Shown here in pieces: positions 1-9,657 of a stretch of DNA of 64,000 nucleotides. The stretch comes from Palaemon carinicauda (lineage: Eukaryota > Arthropoda > Malacostraca > Decapoda > Palaemonidae). Numbering within the stretch: the stretch's first letter is position 1; each line of letters begins with the position of its first letter. A program made the translations under genes and the position numbers. The stretch lies in NCBI RefSeq assembly GCF_036898095.1, contig NC_090729.1:72648257-72712256 (forward strand), read 5' to 3'. The notes under the pieces were generated by a model. That model saw nothing but the letters and a program-made list of their open reading frames with translations, had not been told where the DNA came from and searched no databases.

Positions 1-1448
1 TAGCAGTAAAATTTTAAGGGGATGTACATATTCATTTGTGTGACTGGTTATTTTCATCACCCAAAAACATGTAGTTTAGTAATAGTTAGTAGTAGTGATA
101 AAGTGTCATGATTTATCGAGGCATATAAAGAGATCCTTAAATAATTACAGTACTTTAAGAAGTTTGCTGAGTTTAGGTAGATGATAGAGTATTAATATTC
201 AAAAGTTAATTCCATATAGTACCTTCCAGTCAACAGTAAATTAACTGATCAAAAAAGTACAGTACAGTATTAAGATTCATAATGAGTTAAACTCATGATT
301 TTATTAAGGATTTCACCTTACAATACACACTGTATGAACTACACTTTCACCAACCTGTTATTTGTTTCACAGTGCGTTTTTGAATAATCTGGCTCAATTT
401 TGGATTGTAAGATTGATTTATGAATAAAATTGTGCTGAAATTTGAGGTATAAAAATTTGAAATAACTTATGTGATTAAACTATTGAATATGGAAAATATT
501 TACAGTAAAATTTATAAACAATTGGATATTCTGCAAAGATTTATTGAACTATATACCAATGTAAATAAAATGTGAAGAATTTGTTGTTGGGGTATTAAAG
601 CCAACACTTGTTGTTGGCACGGGCCTTTCCCTTGGTTGGCCCGTAGTGGAATGTGAAGAAAAAGTTATAGGTACTGTAGTCTTTTCAACTGCTCACCCAG
701 GAAGGTAAAACATGGCTTTTAAATGGCTAACTGATTAGATAAGATGATTAAAGAGCCTTTTAATATTTATTAAAGTATAACTTAAGATAACTGTATAGTC
801 ATATACTGTACAAGAATCTTAGTTTACAAATATTTTATAATAGTAAAACTCTTTACTATTCTTAGCCATATTCTTGACATAACATATTCTCAGGCAATTA
901 TAAGAACTATTGTGTTTAACTTTGAAGTTGTTTGTAAAATCTGTTCATAACACCATAACCATACATTTTATTATTTGTGATATACTGTGCATTATTATAA
1001 ATGTGTTTCACATGGCTATAATATAATATGAAAATTGATAAAATAGGGTAGTGTATGTTTGTCATTGTGTCATGGTTGACTATTCGTGGTAGCTTAGCCT
1101 ACAAATGTTTGGTAAGTATTTCTTTTAGGCAACAGGTAATCATTCACTTAACTATACCAGTTGTTGAACGGATGATTATTTCTTAGCATTGTATGTTCTT
1201 AGTCACACATAATTTTATTTTATTTTAATTCATAGTCCTTAGCATAGGCTGAGTCTGTAGTCCATGAATATTTATTAGCTTTTTACTTTTTACATAATGA
1301 AAGAAAATTATTTTTCCGAACTGTTTGTATTGATAACAGGAATTAGTATCTATAACCTAGATTCCATAAAGTTGGTTTGTAATAATAAAAGTGTAGAATT
1401 GTCCCTATGCTACAATTGTGGCATGTATCCTACTTAAACTCAAATTTG
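1..1448. other. AT-rich spacer, no gene seen
   Basis: No reading frame or recognisable repeat protein is visible. The only structure I see is a pair of adjacent short hairpins at 600-644. Element A begins at 1449, and the flank ends with a GTT-containing sequence that matches the insertion core proposed for A. Confidence 0.6.
600..644. repeat. Two adjacent short hairpins
   Basis: Arms gccaaca (600-606) and tgttggc (612-618) are followed directly by acgggcc (619-625) and ggcccgt (638-644). Both are perfect 7-bp stems. They sit alone in AT-rich DNA and may be the remnant of a small retroposon. No function can be assigned. Confidence 0.45.
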
Positions 1449-1462
1449 TTTTTTTGGGCTCA

Positions 1463-1808
1463 AGCCATGGCGTCCTGATGGAAGGTTCCTGTTTGGTAGC
1501 TTCCTTGGGTATAAGACTACTAAGATATTCCCAGAGAATTTAACCACAGGTTATCACAGAATTCTAACTTCTGGAGCGAGTATCTCAAAGGTTTCCCTTT
1601 AAGACATCGTAATACAACAGGGGACACGCATGTCTGGTCGTGCCACATAGCTATCTCCACCCCGAACAGAGTTAACGCTTCGGTGTGTAAGGGCTGAGAA
1701 TAGCTGGGAGCCGTTCCACAGCTAATCTCACTCGTGGCTACTACTGATACTCGAGACGTAAACAAACGGACGCCATTGCTCTAATGACGTCACGAGCGTC
1801 TTTATCCT
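1463..1808 (+). repeat. Element A left inverted terminal repeat
   Basis: The 346-bp segment is the reverse complement of 9826-10171 without length change; every stretch I compared matches. An 81-codon open stretch on the minus strand (1520-1765) reappears exactly on the plus strand at 9869-10114, a mirror effect that supports near-identity and not a gene. The outermost bases (1449-1462, reading tttttgggctcaa) differ from the outer bases of the right repeat, which is typical of DIRS termini. Confidence 0.92.
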
Positions 1809-1876
1809 TTGTTTAGTAGCTGCCCTACTGAGACGGATTTTCCCTTGTGTGAACTTTATCGTTTTGCATCTTCGCT

Positions 1877-1919
1877 ATGTCGTTACCTTCAGCCTCGCCT
1901 TCTTCTGGAAAGTTGAGTA
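1877..1919 (+). other. Conserved leader mini-ORF with possible splice donor
   Basis: An ATG at 1877 opens a short serine- and proline-rich stretch that ends in the motif AAGTTGAGTA (1910-1919). Very similar short stretches, each ending in the same motif, lie at the same place in elements D (13768-13807), F (32673-32715) and C (48594-48624), although the surrounding leader has diverged. That pattern suggests a selected first exon or translated leader. The motif contains GT and could be a splice donor joined to the acceptor-like AG at 4096-4097, but I could not find a junction that keeps frame with gag, so the splice model is unproven. Confidence 0.45.
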
Positions 1920-4097
1920 CAAGGTTCCAGTATTGTTTAATTAAGCTCTGGCCGTAAAGTAAATATTATTTTACGAAATAATTGATGTTTTGTGGCAGAG
2001 CTGTGCCTCTACCGGACCCGCCATTTTATGGCGTCGTTGTTGTTTTGCACGTCTTATTTAGTTAGCCACAACAACGCTTCCGGCCTTATATACTAATCGA
2101 ATACATTAGTTTATTTAGTCTTCATAGCTAGGAACTTTTATTTCGTGTTTAGACGCTTTTTATCGGTCATCGATTGACCTCATACCAGTCGGCTACTATA
2201 GCCCCCAGGCCAGGAGCCTATATACAAGTGTTCATGCATGATTTATCAGTGATCCTAGACTAAGTTATGAAGATAGTGGCATTATTATTTTACAATACTT
2301 TTGACTAGTGATGCAAATGTTTTCGCCTTCAGGGACCATATAGGGGATAGGCTAGTCAGTGATTCTTACTAGCCTAACCTAACCTTAGGACCCCTATATG
2401 CTTCCTTCATCCCCTGCCTTGGCATTCCCTCTAATTAGCCTTGATCCCTTTTCTGAGTAAAGGGATTCATTGTCTAATAGAGTATTATATCGCCTCTCAG
2501 TCCTCCCTAAAGGAATGAACCCCCTTTAGGATTGCGTCTGAGAGTGAGGTTAGGCTAGCCTACCTCTATGGCTAGGATAGTCTGCGACTTTCCTGCGATA
2601 GCGATACGTCTTCTTCCTTGCCTAGTTCAGGACTTTTAGCCCTGATCTAGGTCGGGTTAGGAAGGTTTCTCTGTTCCATGCTGAAACTGTACTCTTGCTC
2701 CGTTTTAGCCGATCAGCCTAATCTTAGGTTAGGGAGTGTCCTCCCTTCCCTTTGTGGCCGCTCTGGTACAGAAACCCTTCCTGGGAAGACCCCTCTCTTC
2801 TCCCTCCCCACCTATCTCTTGTATAGCCTAGCCTATGCTTAGGTTAGTTTATACTCATCTGTCCCCTGTCCTACAACTCCTCCTTAGGGTGGATGAGTAG
2901 GGCTACCCGAGCTTCCTTGTGCAGTCCGCTCTGGTACATATACCTTCATAGTGTCCTATAAGGTTAGTTCCTAGTGTAGCTCTGCATAAGGGAGTCTCCC
3001 CCCCCCCCATCTTGGGTGTTCCCTAGTCCTCCCTTGGGCTACCTGCTCCCGGTCCCTAGTGACCCCTGCATATGGATGATAGAGCCTGTCTCTATCATGG
3101 GTACACCCCCTCAGGGAGGGGGAGGGATGTCTGGAACCCTGAAGGTACTTCCTGCATCTTTCCCCCCCTCCCCCTGTCTCTCTATCTATCTGGGTGCCGG
3201 TCTCTTGCCGCCTCTTATGCCGGCAATACCTGCCTCTTGGTGACTTCCCTACCCTTGCCGCCAGCCCCCCGTGTTCCGAGGGACTGCCGGCTGCCGCCGG
3301 CTACTACCGGCGGCTCTCCTACTCCTATCTAATCGTCCGCTTGCCGGTCGATCTCCGGAGTGCCGGCATATACTGCCGGCAACCCGATACTACCTGTACC
3401 ATCCTTACCCCAGTCACCAATCCGGCATCCTCCGGCTGCCGGAGCCGCCGCTCCCTGCCGGCGTGCCGCCGTTGTGCCGGCGGCCGCCATCCTGGTATCT
3501 AACTGACTTTTGAAAATTGTCTGTTCTAATGCCAGAATCTATGCTGGAGCGAGCTCCGGCGTGCCGGCGGCTTGCCGGATACCCCGGAGGCGTCAAGAAT
3601 ACTTGCACCCCCTCTCTGTAGCTATCATAAGACTAAGATAGCCCTACCTGGCAAATAGATAAGCTGCTTTGCTTCTAAGATCAGTACCTAGTACTGCTCT
3701 ATTAGTGATCATGCTGTCTCTTTGCATTCTTCTATTTCCAGCATGCTATGTGCATCTTAGCACGGCTGGTTGCCAGAAGCAGTTACCCTTAATGAGACCT
3801 TCTGGCTCTTATCTGGGAACCGAATGAATTCGATCCAAACCTTGTCCTTGGCTTTCCATGGAGTTCCAATATAATGGGAATCCTAGGAAACTATATCCAA
3901 TGATCTCGGTCATTTGGATTATCCCAGGACCAAGCCTATGGTAACCAGCCGGGCGAGATGCATGGAGCGTGTTCTCCTTTACTGTTTCACTCTCTATGCA
4001 TCACACCTTATATAAGTTAAAATTAATGATTAATATTAACTTAATTTAAGAGCCATTCCTATGACTCCCCCATACTCATTTTCTCTTTCTTCCACAG
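1920..4097 (+). other. Element A leader or intron
   Basis: About 2.2 kb lies between the leader mini-ORF and gag with no long reading frame of its own. It is rich in short motifs such as ctaacctaacc and taggctagcct, then becomes pyrimidine-rich and very GC-rich near 3190-3590. It ends in a polypyrimidine tract and cacag (4093-4097) directly before the gag frame, which looks like a 3' splice site. Elements C, D and F have leaders in the same position. Confidence 0.5.
3190..3590 (+). repeat. CCGG-dense island in the element A leader
   Basis: About 20 CCGG tetranucleotides, mostly as tgccggc or tccgg, are packed into 400 bp, while most of the window is AT-rich. The arrangement is irregular and not a strict tandem repeat. 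Several short open stretches cross it on both strands, but their composition reflects the repeated motif and I do not call them genes. Confidence 0.6.
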
Positions 4098-4106
4098 GAG
4101 GAGCAG

Positions 4107-6056
4107 ATGAAGTGCGATTTCGCATACTGTGCCGTGAAACGCTCCCAGTTTTACGGACATACGGCGTGCAGGACTCACGCCCCTTGCTCAGACAAGAGAG
4201 GGGATTGGAAGTTCTGGAATCCACTGGATTGTACGGTCTGCCAGGCCTACCTAGTTGAGGCCTTCCATAACCCTCCCTCAGCGGAGGTTAGAGACATTGC
4301 TCGTGAGAAACTGCGCAAGTGGGTGCGTGGTTTTCAGAGGAATGCCACTGGACCGTACCTGGCCACCGAAGAACTGAGGTCCCTGCTGTTCCCTAAGGCC
4401 TCCCCTGATTCAGTGGTTCCAAAGGAAGCAATCCCCACTGTCCAAATTACGGTGGAACCTGATGTGGTCATGGCTCAGTCCATGCACGAGTGTCGCCTAG
4501 ATTCCGAAGAGGATGAACAGATCTCTGACGTCTCGGAAGACACGGAGAAGACGCTTATGGCTCAAGGAGCCGAAGAGGACGAAGACAAGGTGGAATACAC
4601 CGAGTCGGAGATTGGAGCTACTCCCTCGTCCATCCCTCCGCCTACTCCTACACCGACGGATGTGTCCATTCCGTCTACCTCCTCGACCCCGGATCCTTCT
4701 TCCTCTACACAAGAACTGATCCGACTGATTAGAGCTGTCATGGACGACAGACTGAAGGAGAACCAGGAGTCCATCAGGTCTATGATTGGATCCAGAGAAC
4801 CGAAGAAGATCTCGGTTAAGGATCTCCCAGCTTGCTCTCATGCCAACCCGTGGAGGTATGCAGAGCATATGGTTATTGTGACCGGCAGGATCTTTGTTAG
4901 TGACAAAATCGGCACGGTCCCGTTGGAAGATGTGGAATTCTTCCCAAGCTTCGAGGCCTACCCGGACTGTTACGTCCGGCTTCGTTCTGAACCTGCCTCG
5001 AAGGAGGAGACCGAACCTAAGGAAGAGATAGTGTTCGATCTCGCAAAGGCCCAGGCTATGCTAGCCTCCGCATTTAAGAGCAGGGGCTTTACCTGCTCTA
5101 AGCTTCCTGCCTTGAGCAAGAAGCATCCTACTTATGTCGCTCCCGACACTGCGATTCTTCCATTTTTGGAAAAGGCCTTGGCTGCATGCCTTAAGGCGGC
5201 GGAAGAAGGGAAACCCTGCCCTGCACTGGAGGAGTGCAGACCCTTCTCCATCGTAACGCCCCCTGACACTAGACAATGGAAAGATGTCCAACATACTTTC
5301 GTTGTGGGTAGGCTCGATCCTGACGTTGCCGGACGTCAGTTTAATGAAGACCTCCCTAAGCTCAATGATCACCTCCTTCGCCGGGAACAAGACACGAAGG
5401 AGAGGCTTGCAGCGTCTCTTTCTCATCAAGTCCAACTTGAAGTTATGGCCTGTGACACAGCAGTACCCGATCACTACATGGTACTGGCCAAATCCCACTT
5501 ACTGACGGTAATGAAGGACTTGTACCATTTCATAAAGGCTCGTAGAGCCTGTCGTGAATTCGTGTTTGTCGGTGCCACCGTGAAACACGAACCCCGGAGG
5601 CTGATTTCCTCCAACATCTGGGGAAAGCACCTGTTTCCTTCGGACCTTGTCAAGGAAATAACGGACAGAGCCGCCACGGAGAATAGGAACCTTCTCCACA
5701 AGTGGGGCATGTCCAGGAAAAGGAAAACCTCTCAGGACGATGGACCTCAGCCTAAGAGGAAACCTCAGAAACCGAAACCCCAGCAACGTCAACAAAGACG
5801 TCAGTTTCCGGGACCCGCTACCTCCCAAGTGGTTGCCCAACCACAACAGACCTTTCAATTGGTCCCCCAACCGGTGTTGTCACAGTCACCGGTCTTCACC
5901 CCTGCCTTTGAACAGCCATCCACTACCTTTCATGCCAGAGGTAGAGGCTCGTCCAGGGGTGCAAGCAGAGACGCCTCTCGTCGTCCCTCCAGAGGTAGAG
6001 GAGGAAAGGGAGCTAGCGGCCGAGGCAACAAGTCCTCGGGACACCAGAAGCAATGA
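4107..6056 (+). CDS. gag: Element A Gag-like protein (649 aa)
   Basis: The first frame of element A probably encodes the structural protein that packages the element RNA. Residues 1-45 hold an unusual Cys/His cluster (C3, C8, H18, C21, H24, C27, C42, C45) that could bind zinc. An acidic segment lies around residues 125-165, a Ser/Thr/Pro linker around 168-205, and a conserved central domain starts near NPWRY (residue 247). The last ~110 residues are strongly basic and end in RG/SR repeats, fitting RNA binding. Element C carries a clear homologue with the same order. The frame extends upstream in frame to an acceptor-like AG at 4096-4097, so the ATG at 4107 may not be the true first codon. The 3' 317 bases overlap the next frame. 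Gag identity rests on position, composition and family conservation; there is no classical CCHC knuckle. Confidence 0.75.
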   Translation: MKCDFAYCAVKRSQFYGHTACRTHAPCSDKRGDWKFWNPLDCTVCQAYLVEAFHNPPSAEVRDIAREKLRKWVRGFQRNATGPYLATEELRSLLFPKASPDSVVPKEAIPTVQITVEPDVVMAQSMHECRLDSEEDEQISDVSEDTEKTLMAQGAEEDEDKVEYTESEIGATPSSIPPPTPTPTDVSIPSTSSTPDPSSSTQELIRLIRAVMDDRLKENQESIRSMIGSREPKKISVKDLPACSHANPWRYAEHMVIVTGRIFVSDKIGTVPLEDVEFFPSFEAYPDCYVRLRSEPASKEETEPKEEIVFDLAKAQAMLASAFKSRGFTCSKLPALSKKHPTYVAPDTAILPFLEKALAACLKAAEEGKPCPALEECRPFSIVTPPDTRQWKDVQHTFVVGRLDPDVAGRQFNEDLPKLNDHLLRREQDTKERLAASLSHQVQLEVMACDTAVPDHYMVLAKSHLLTVMKDLYHFIKARRACREFVFVGATVKHEPRRLISSNIWGKHLFPSDLVKEITDRAATENRNLLHKWGMSRKRKTSQDDGPQPKRKPQKPKPQQRQQRRQFPGPATSQVVAQPQQTFQLVPQPVLSQSPVFTPAFEQPSTTFHARGRGSSRGASRDASRRPSRGRGGKGASGRGNKSSGHQKQ

Positions 6057-7935
6057 AGTGCTTCCGGTGGGAGGAAGACTCCGCCAATTCCAGGATCGTT
6101 GGACCTTCGATCCTTGGGCACACAGCATCATCAAGAACGGTCTAGGCTGGAGTTGGGTGCAACCACCCCCAATCTTCCAGCGGTTCTTCCAACAATCGAC
6201 CCCCATTCTGGAAGAATATGTTCTAGACCTCTTGAACAAGAAGGTGATAAGGAAGGTAAAGTCCACCAGGTTCCAAGGGAGACTGTTTTGCGTTCCCAAG
6301 AAGGACTCAGACAAGCTCAGAGTCATTCTGGACTTATCCCCCCTCAACAAGTTCATAGAGAACAACAAATTCAAGATGCTGACGCTTCAACAAATAAGGA
6401 CCCTTCTGCCTCAAGGTTCCTACACGGTCTCTATAGACCTGGCGGATGCCTATTGGCACATTCCAATGAACCATCACGCTTCCTCCTACCTAGGATTTCG
6501 ACTCCAAAGGAAAAGCTACGCCTTCCGGGCCATGCCATTCGGCCTCAATGTGGCCCCTCGGATCTTCACGAAGCTGGCAGACGCCATAGTACAACAGCTC
6601 CGCCTAAGAAACGTCCAGGTGATGGCCTACCTCGACGACTGGCTAGTCTGGGCTCCATCGCCCGAAGAGTGTACAAAGTCTTGCGACGAAGTTACCCAGT
6701 ACCTAGAACACCTGGGATTCAAGATCAACGAGAAGAAATCTCGCCTCTCTCCAGCTCAGAAGTTTCAGTGGCTGGGAATCCACTGGAATCTTCAGTCACA
6801 CCGCCTTTCCATCCCCCAGAAGAAAAGGAAGGAAATAGCAGGGTCTGTCAAGCGACTACTGAAATCCAAACGCATTTCAAGACGACAGCAGGAACGAGTT
6901 CTAGGCTCTCTACAATTCGCCTCAGTGACAAACCCAGTGCTTCGTGCACAGCTAAAGGATGCCGCGGGAGTCTGGAGACGATCGGCATCCATCGCTCGAA
7001 GAGACCTCAAGAGACGGCTTCCAAACAGACTTCGACGCCTCCTAAAGCCGTGGTCGGAAGCAATGGCCCTGAAAAGGTCCATTCCTCTCCAACACCCTCC
7101 TCCTTCACTCAACATCCACACGGATGCCTCACTGGAGGGCTGGGGAGGTCACTCCCACCTGAAACAAGCTCAAGGGACCTGGTCTCCACTATTCAAGACG
7201 TTCCACATAAACATCTTGGAGGCCATGGCGGTCCTTCTTACTCTGAAGAAGCTATCCCCGCCGCCCTCGATCCACATCCGTCTAACCCTAGACAACTCGG
7301 TGGTAGTTCGTTGTCTCAATCGCCAAGGCTCAAGATCGCCCCAGATAAATCAGGTGCTTCTCCCAATCTTCCGTCTGGCGGAGAAGAAGAAGTGGCACCT
7401 GTCTGCAGTTCACCTACAAGGATTCCGCAACGTGACAGCGGATGCTCTATCTCGGACAAACCCGATAGAGTCGGAATGGTCTCTAGACGCAAGATCATTC
7501 TCCTTCATCTCTCATCAAGTCCCAGAACTTCAGATAGATCTCTTTGCAACGAGCGACAACAATCAACTTCCTCTGTACGTAGCCCCGTACGAGGACCCCA
7601 AGGCAGAAGCGGTGGACGCCATGTCACTGGACTGGAACAGATGGTCCAAGATATACCTGTTCCCTCCCACCAACCTTCTGTTGAAAGTCCTCTCCAAACT
7701 GAGAACCTTCAAAGGGACAGCGGCCCTAGTGGCTCCCAAGTGGCCCCGGAGCAACTGGTACCCCCTGGTCCTGGAGCTGCAGCCCAAGCTGATCCCTCTC
7801 CCGGGCCCAGTTCTCTCTCAACAAGTACAGAAGTCGACTGTCTTCGCTTCATCATCGAAAATCAAGGACCTTCATCTCATGATTTTCTCTCCCTTGCCGC
7901 AAAGAAGAGGTTTGGGATCTCGAAGAAAAGTCTAG
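5740..7935 (+). CDS. pol: Element A reverse transcriptase-RNase H-methyltransferase-like polyprotein
   Basis: This frame makes element DNA from RNA. Homology to DIRS RT starts near 6060, just after the gag stop; the upstream 317 bases overlap gag in another frame, so translation may need frameshifting, reinitiation or a spliced RNA. RT motifs include SIDLADAYW (catalytic Asp near residue 233) and YLDDWL (Asp 299 and 300). RNase H follows with TDAS (Asp 462), an ILEA glutamate, TLDNS and ADALS, all catalytic acidic positions present. The C-terminal part (from about residue 597) has IDLFATSDNN and an FPP at 641, the region DIRS elements share with DAM-type N6-adenine methyltransferases; FPP in place of NPPY makes methylation activity doubtful. 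The 3' end overlaps the recombinase frame. No stop or frameshift interrupts it. Confidence 0.88.
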   Translation: MDLSLRGNLRNRNPSNVNKDVSFRDPLPPKWLPNHNRPFNWSPNRCCHSHRSSPLPLNSHPLPFMPEVEARPGVQAETPLVVPPEVEEERELAAEATSPRDTRSNEVLPVGGRLRQFQDRWTFDPWAHSIIKNGLGWSWVQPPPIFQRFFQQSTPILEEYVLDLLNKKVIRKVKSTRFQGRLFCVPKKDSDKLRVILDLSPLNKFIENNKFKMLTLQQIRTLLPQGSYTVSIDLADAYWHIPMNHHASSYLGFRLQRKSYAFRAMPFGLNVAPRIFTKLADAIVQQLRLRNVQVMAYLDDWLVWAPSPEECTKSCDEVTQYLEHLGFKINEKKSRLSPAQKFQWLGIHWNLQSHRLSIPQKKRKEIAGSVKRLLKSKRISRRQQERVLGSLQFASVTNPVLRAQLKDAAGVWRRSASIARRDLKRRLPNRLRRLLKPWSEAMALKRSIPLQHPPPSLNIHTDASLEGWGGHSHLKQAQGTWSPLFKTFHINILEAMAVLLTLKKLSPPPSIHIRLTLDNSVVVRCLNRQGSRSPQINQVLLPIFRLAEKKKWHLSAVHLQGFRNVTADALSRTNPIESEWSLDARSFSFISHQVPELQIDLFATSDNNQLPLYVAPYEDPKAEAVDAMSLDWNRWSKIYLFPPTNLLLKVLSKLRTFKGTAALVAPKWPRSNWYPLVLELQPKLIPLPGPVLSQQVQKSTVFASSSKIKDLHLMIFSPLPQRRGLGSRRKV

Positions 7936-8867
7936 ACTTCCTAGAGGAATACAAGACCGTATCCACGAGACGGCAATATGAATCATCCTGGAAGAAATGG
8001 GTCTCCTTTGTTAAAGCAAAAAATCCTAAAGAAATCACCATTGATTTCTGCATGTCCTTCTTCATTCACCTTCATGGACAAGGATTAGCAGCCAATACGA
8101 TTTCGACCTGCAAATCGGCTTTGACTAGACCAATTCTATACGCTTTCCAAATTGATCTGTCCAGCGACATCTTTAACAAACTGCCGAAAGCATGTGCTCG
8201 CCTACGCCCAGCACCCCCTCCGAAACCGATCTCCTGGTCACTAGACAAGGTGCTCCATTTCGCCTCCAACTTGGACAACGATTCATGCCCCCTCAAGGAT
8301 CTGACTCAGAAAGTTATATTTTTATTTGCTCTCGCCTCGGGAGCTCGAGTCAGCGAAATAGTGGCATTATCAAGAGAAGAGGGACACATCCTGTTTGCTG
8401 ATTCAGGAGAAGTGACCCTCTCCCCTGATCCGACGTTTCTCGCCAAAAATGAATTACCCACCAAAAGATGGGGCCCTTGGAGAATATGCCCCCTGAAGGA
8501 GGATGTCTCTCTATGTCCAGTAGAGAGCCTCAAGGTCTATCTTCGCAGAACTTCAAACTTTGGTGGAGGCCAACTCTTCAAAGGAGAAACATCGGGCAGC
8601 GACCTGTCACTGAAACAATTAAGAGCGAAAATCACCTACTTCATTCGCAGAGCGGATCCGAACAGTACACCCGCTGGTCATGATCCTAGAAAAGTGGCAT
8701 CTTCTCTGAACTTCTTTCAGAGCATGGACTTTGAGAGCCTTAAAAACTTTACGGGCTGGAAGTCCTCGCGAGTTTTCTTTAAACATTATGCGAAACAAGT
8801 GCACGAAATCAAACATTTTGTGGTAGCCGCAGGTAGTGTTATGAAACCTGCACCTAACTCTGCGTAG
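7641..8867 (+). CDS. Element A tyrosine recombinase (about 408 aa)
   Basis: The protein would insert the circular DNA copy into the genome by strand exchange at a short core sequence. From the ATG at 7641 the catalytic set is complete: Arg 236 in SGARVSE (8346-8348), His 347 and Arg 350 in GHDPRK (8679-8690), Trp 373 in TGWKS (8757-8759) and the nucleophile Tyr 383 in FKHY (8787-8789). An N-terminal SAM-like core-binding region precedes it (STRRQYESSWKKW to ISTCKSALTRP). The same frame stays open far upstream (from 6099), but that part is a shadow of the RT gene. Homology with element C starts near 7835, so the 7641 start is only one candidate. About 295 bases overlap the pol frame. Family: the DIRS-type recombinase, unrelated to DDE integrases. 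Confidence 0.85.
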   Translation: MVQDIPVPSHQPSVESPLQTENLQRDSGPSGSQVAPEQLVPPGPGAAAQADPSPGPSSLSTSTEVDCLRFIIENQGPSSHDFLSLAAKKRFGISKKSLDFLEEYKTVSTRRQYESSWKKWVSFVKAKNPKEITIDFCMSFFIHLHGQGLAANTISTCKSALTRPILYAFQIDLSSDIFNKLPKACARLRPAPPPKPISWSLDKVLHFASNLDNDSCPLKDLTQKVIFLFALASGARVSEIVALSREEGHILFADSGEVTLSPDPTFLAKNELPTKRWGPWRICPLKEDVSLCPVESLKVYLRRTSNFGGGQLFKGETSGSDLSLKQLRAKITYFIRRADPNSTPAGHDPRKVASSLNFFQSMDFESLKNFTGWKSSRVFFKHYAKQVHEIKHFVVAAGSVMKPAPNSA

Positions 8868-9179
8868 AACAGTGAGTTATTTGGGACTCTAACTCTTCGG
8901 GTGCCTATGTTGACCCTCGAGTGATTCATAGTGATGTCTAAAAACACTTAGTGCTTTTATAACTGTTCTTATCCCAGGTGAAATGTCATAGTGTTACACA
9001 AGTGCCGCATGCCTTGAGCATGATGTGTTATTTAAAGACTTGCGTTCCTCGAGAACGAGTACCTACTAATCCTGAAATTCCCTTTCAGATTCAAGAGCAA
9101 GCCTTTATTTCTATGTACATTATTATTACTGTAAATGAACTTTACTTTTGCTGTAAATTATTTAATTTCTGCATTGTGA

Positions 9180-9185
9180 AATAAA
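9180..9185 (+). promoter_or_regulatory. Candidate polyadenylation signal of element A
   Basis: AATAAA lies about 310 bases after the recombinase stop, in an AT-rich tail and before the ICR. Related element D has an AATAAA at 16610-16615 in the equivalent position. A transcript ending here would lack the ICR, so read-through RNA would be needed for circle templating. Confidence 0.4.
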
Positions 9186-9657
9186 ATTTCTATTTTATTA
9201 CTTATGCGTCTCTTTCAGCTCCTACTTACTATGAAATACATACTGTCATAGTTTTATTTATTCCTCCTTTCTTATGGTCATGAAGAATTTAAGATGTCTA
9301 TCCTTAAATTATATTCACCTTGTCTCAGTAAGGTTCCTACTCGAATACTTACTTCTGATAATCAGGAGATGAATCCTACACACAGTGCCCAACCACCACT
9401 GACCTACTCAGAATGTTCCTATACAAATATCAAACATTCTGCTTCATCTCTAAGCTCTTAAAAAGCTCTTCTGTCAAGATGAATAGTCCTTCAATACCAC
9501 TTTGACGTCGGCATAGCCCATGGGAACTTCCTACCAATGGGGGGCAGGATACTTCGTTCCTATGGTTCTTATCTAAGATTACTTTGCTATTTTGTCAATG
9601 CCTAGGCACTTAACTCTGGGGGAAAATCTACCACGATACATTGATTCTCTGGTACTC

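Noticed and set aside
1520..1765. 81-codon frame on the minus strand with an identical twin at 9869-10114 (plus)
   Set aside because: The two are mirror copies because they lie in inverted terminal repeats; there is no domain and no independent sign of coding.
2340..2840. Telomere-like TTAGG/CCTAA motifs
   Set aside because: Scattered single and double units such as ctaacctaacc, not a tandem TTAGG array; similar motifs in element F show they are leader sequence.
3016..3513. Pro- and Ser-rich small frames in the element A leader
   Set aside because: They reflect pyrimidine-rich and CCGG-rich DNA and are not kept in leaders of C, D or F.
6099..7640. Upstream two thirds of the long frame that ends in the recombinase
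   Set aside because: It is an out-of-frame shadow of the RT-RNase H gene: the pol frame carries all catalytic motifs over the same bases.
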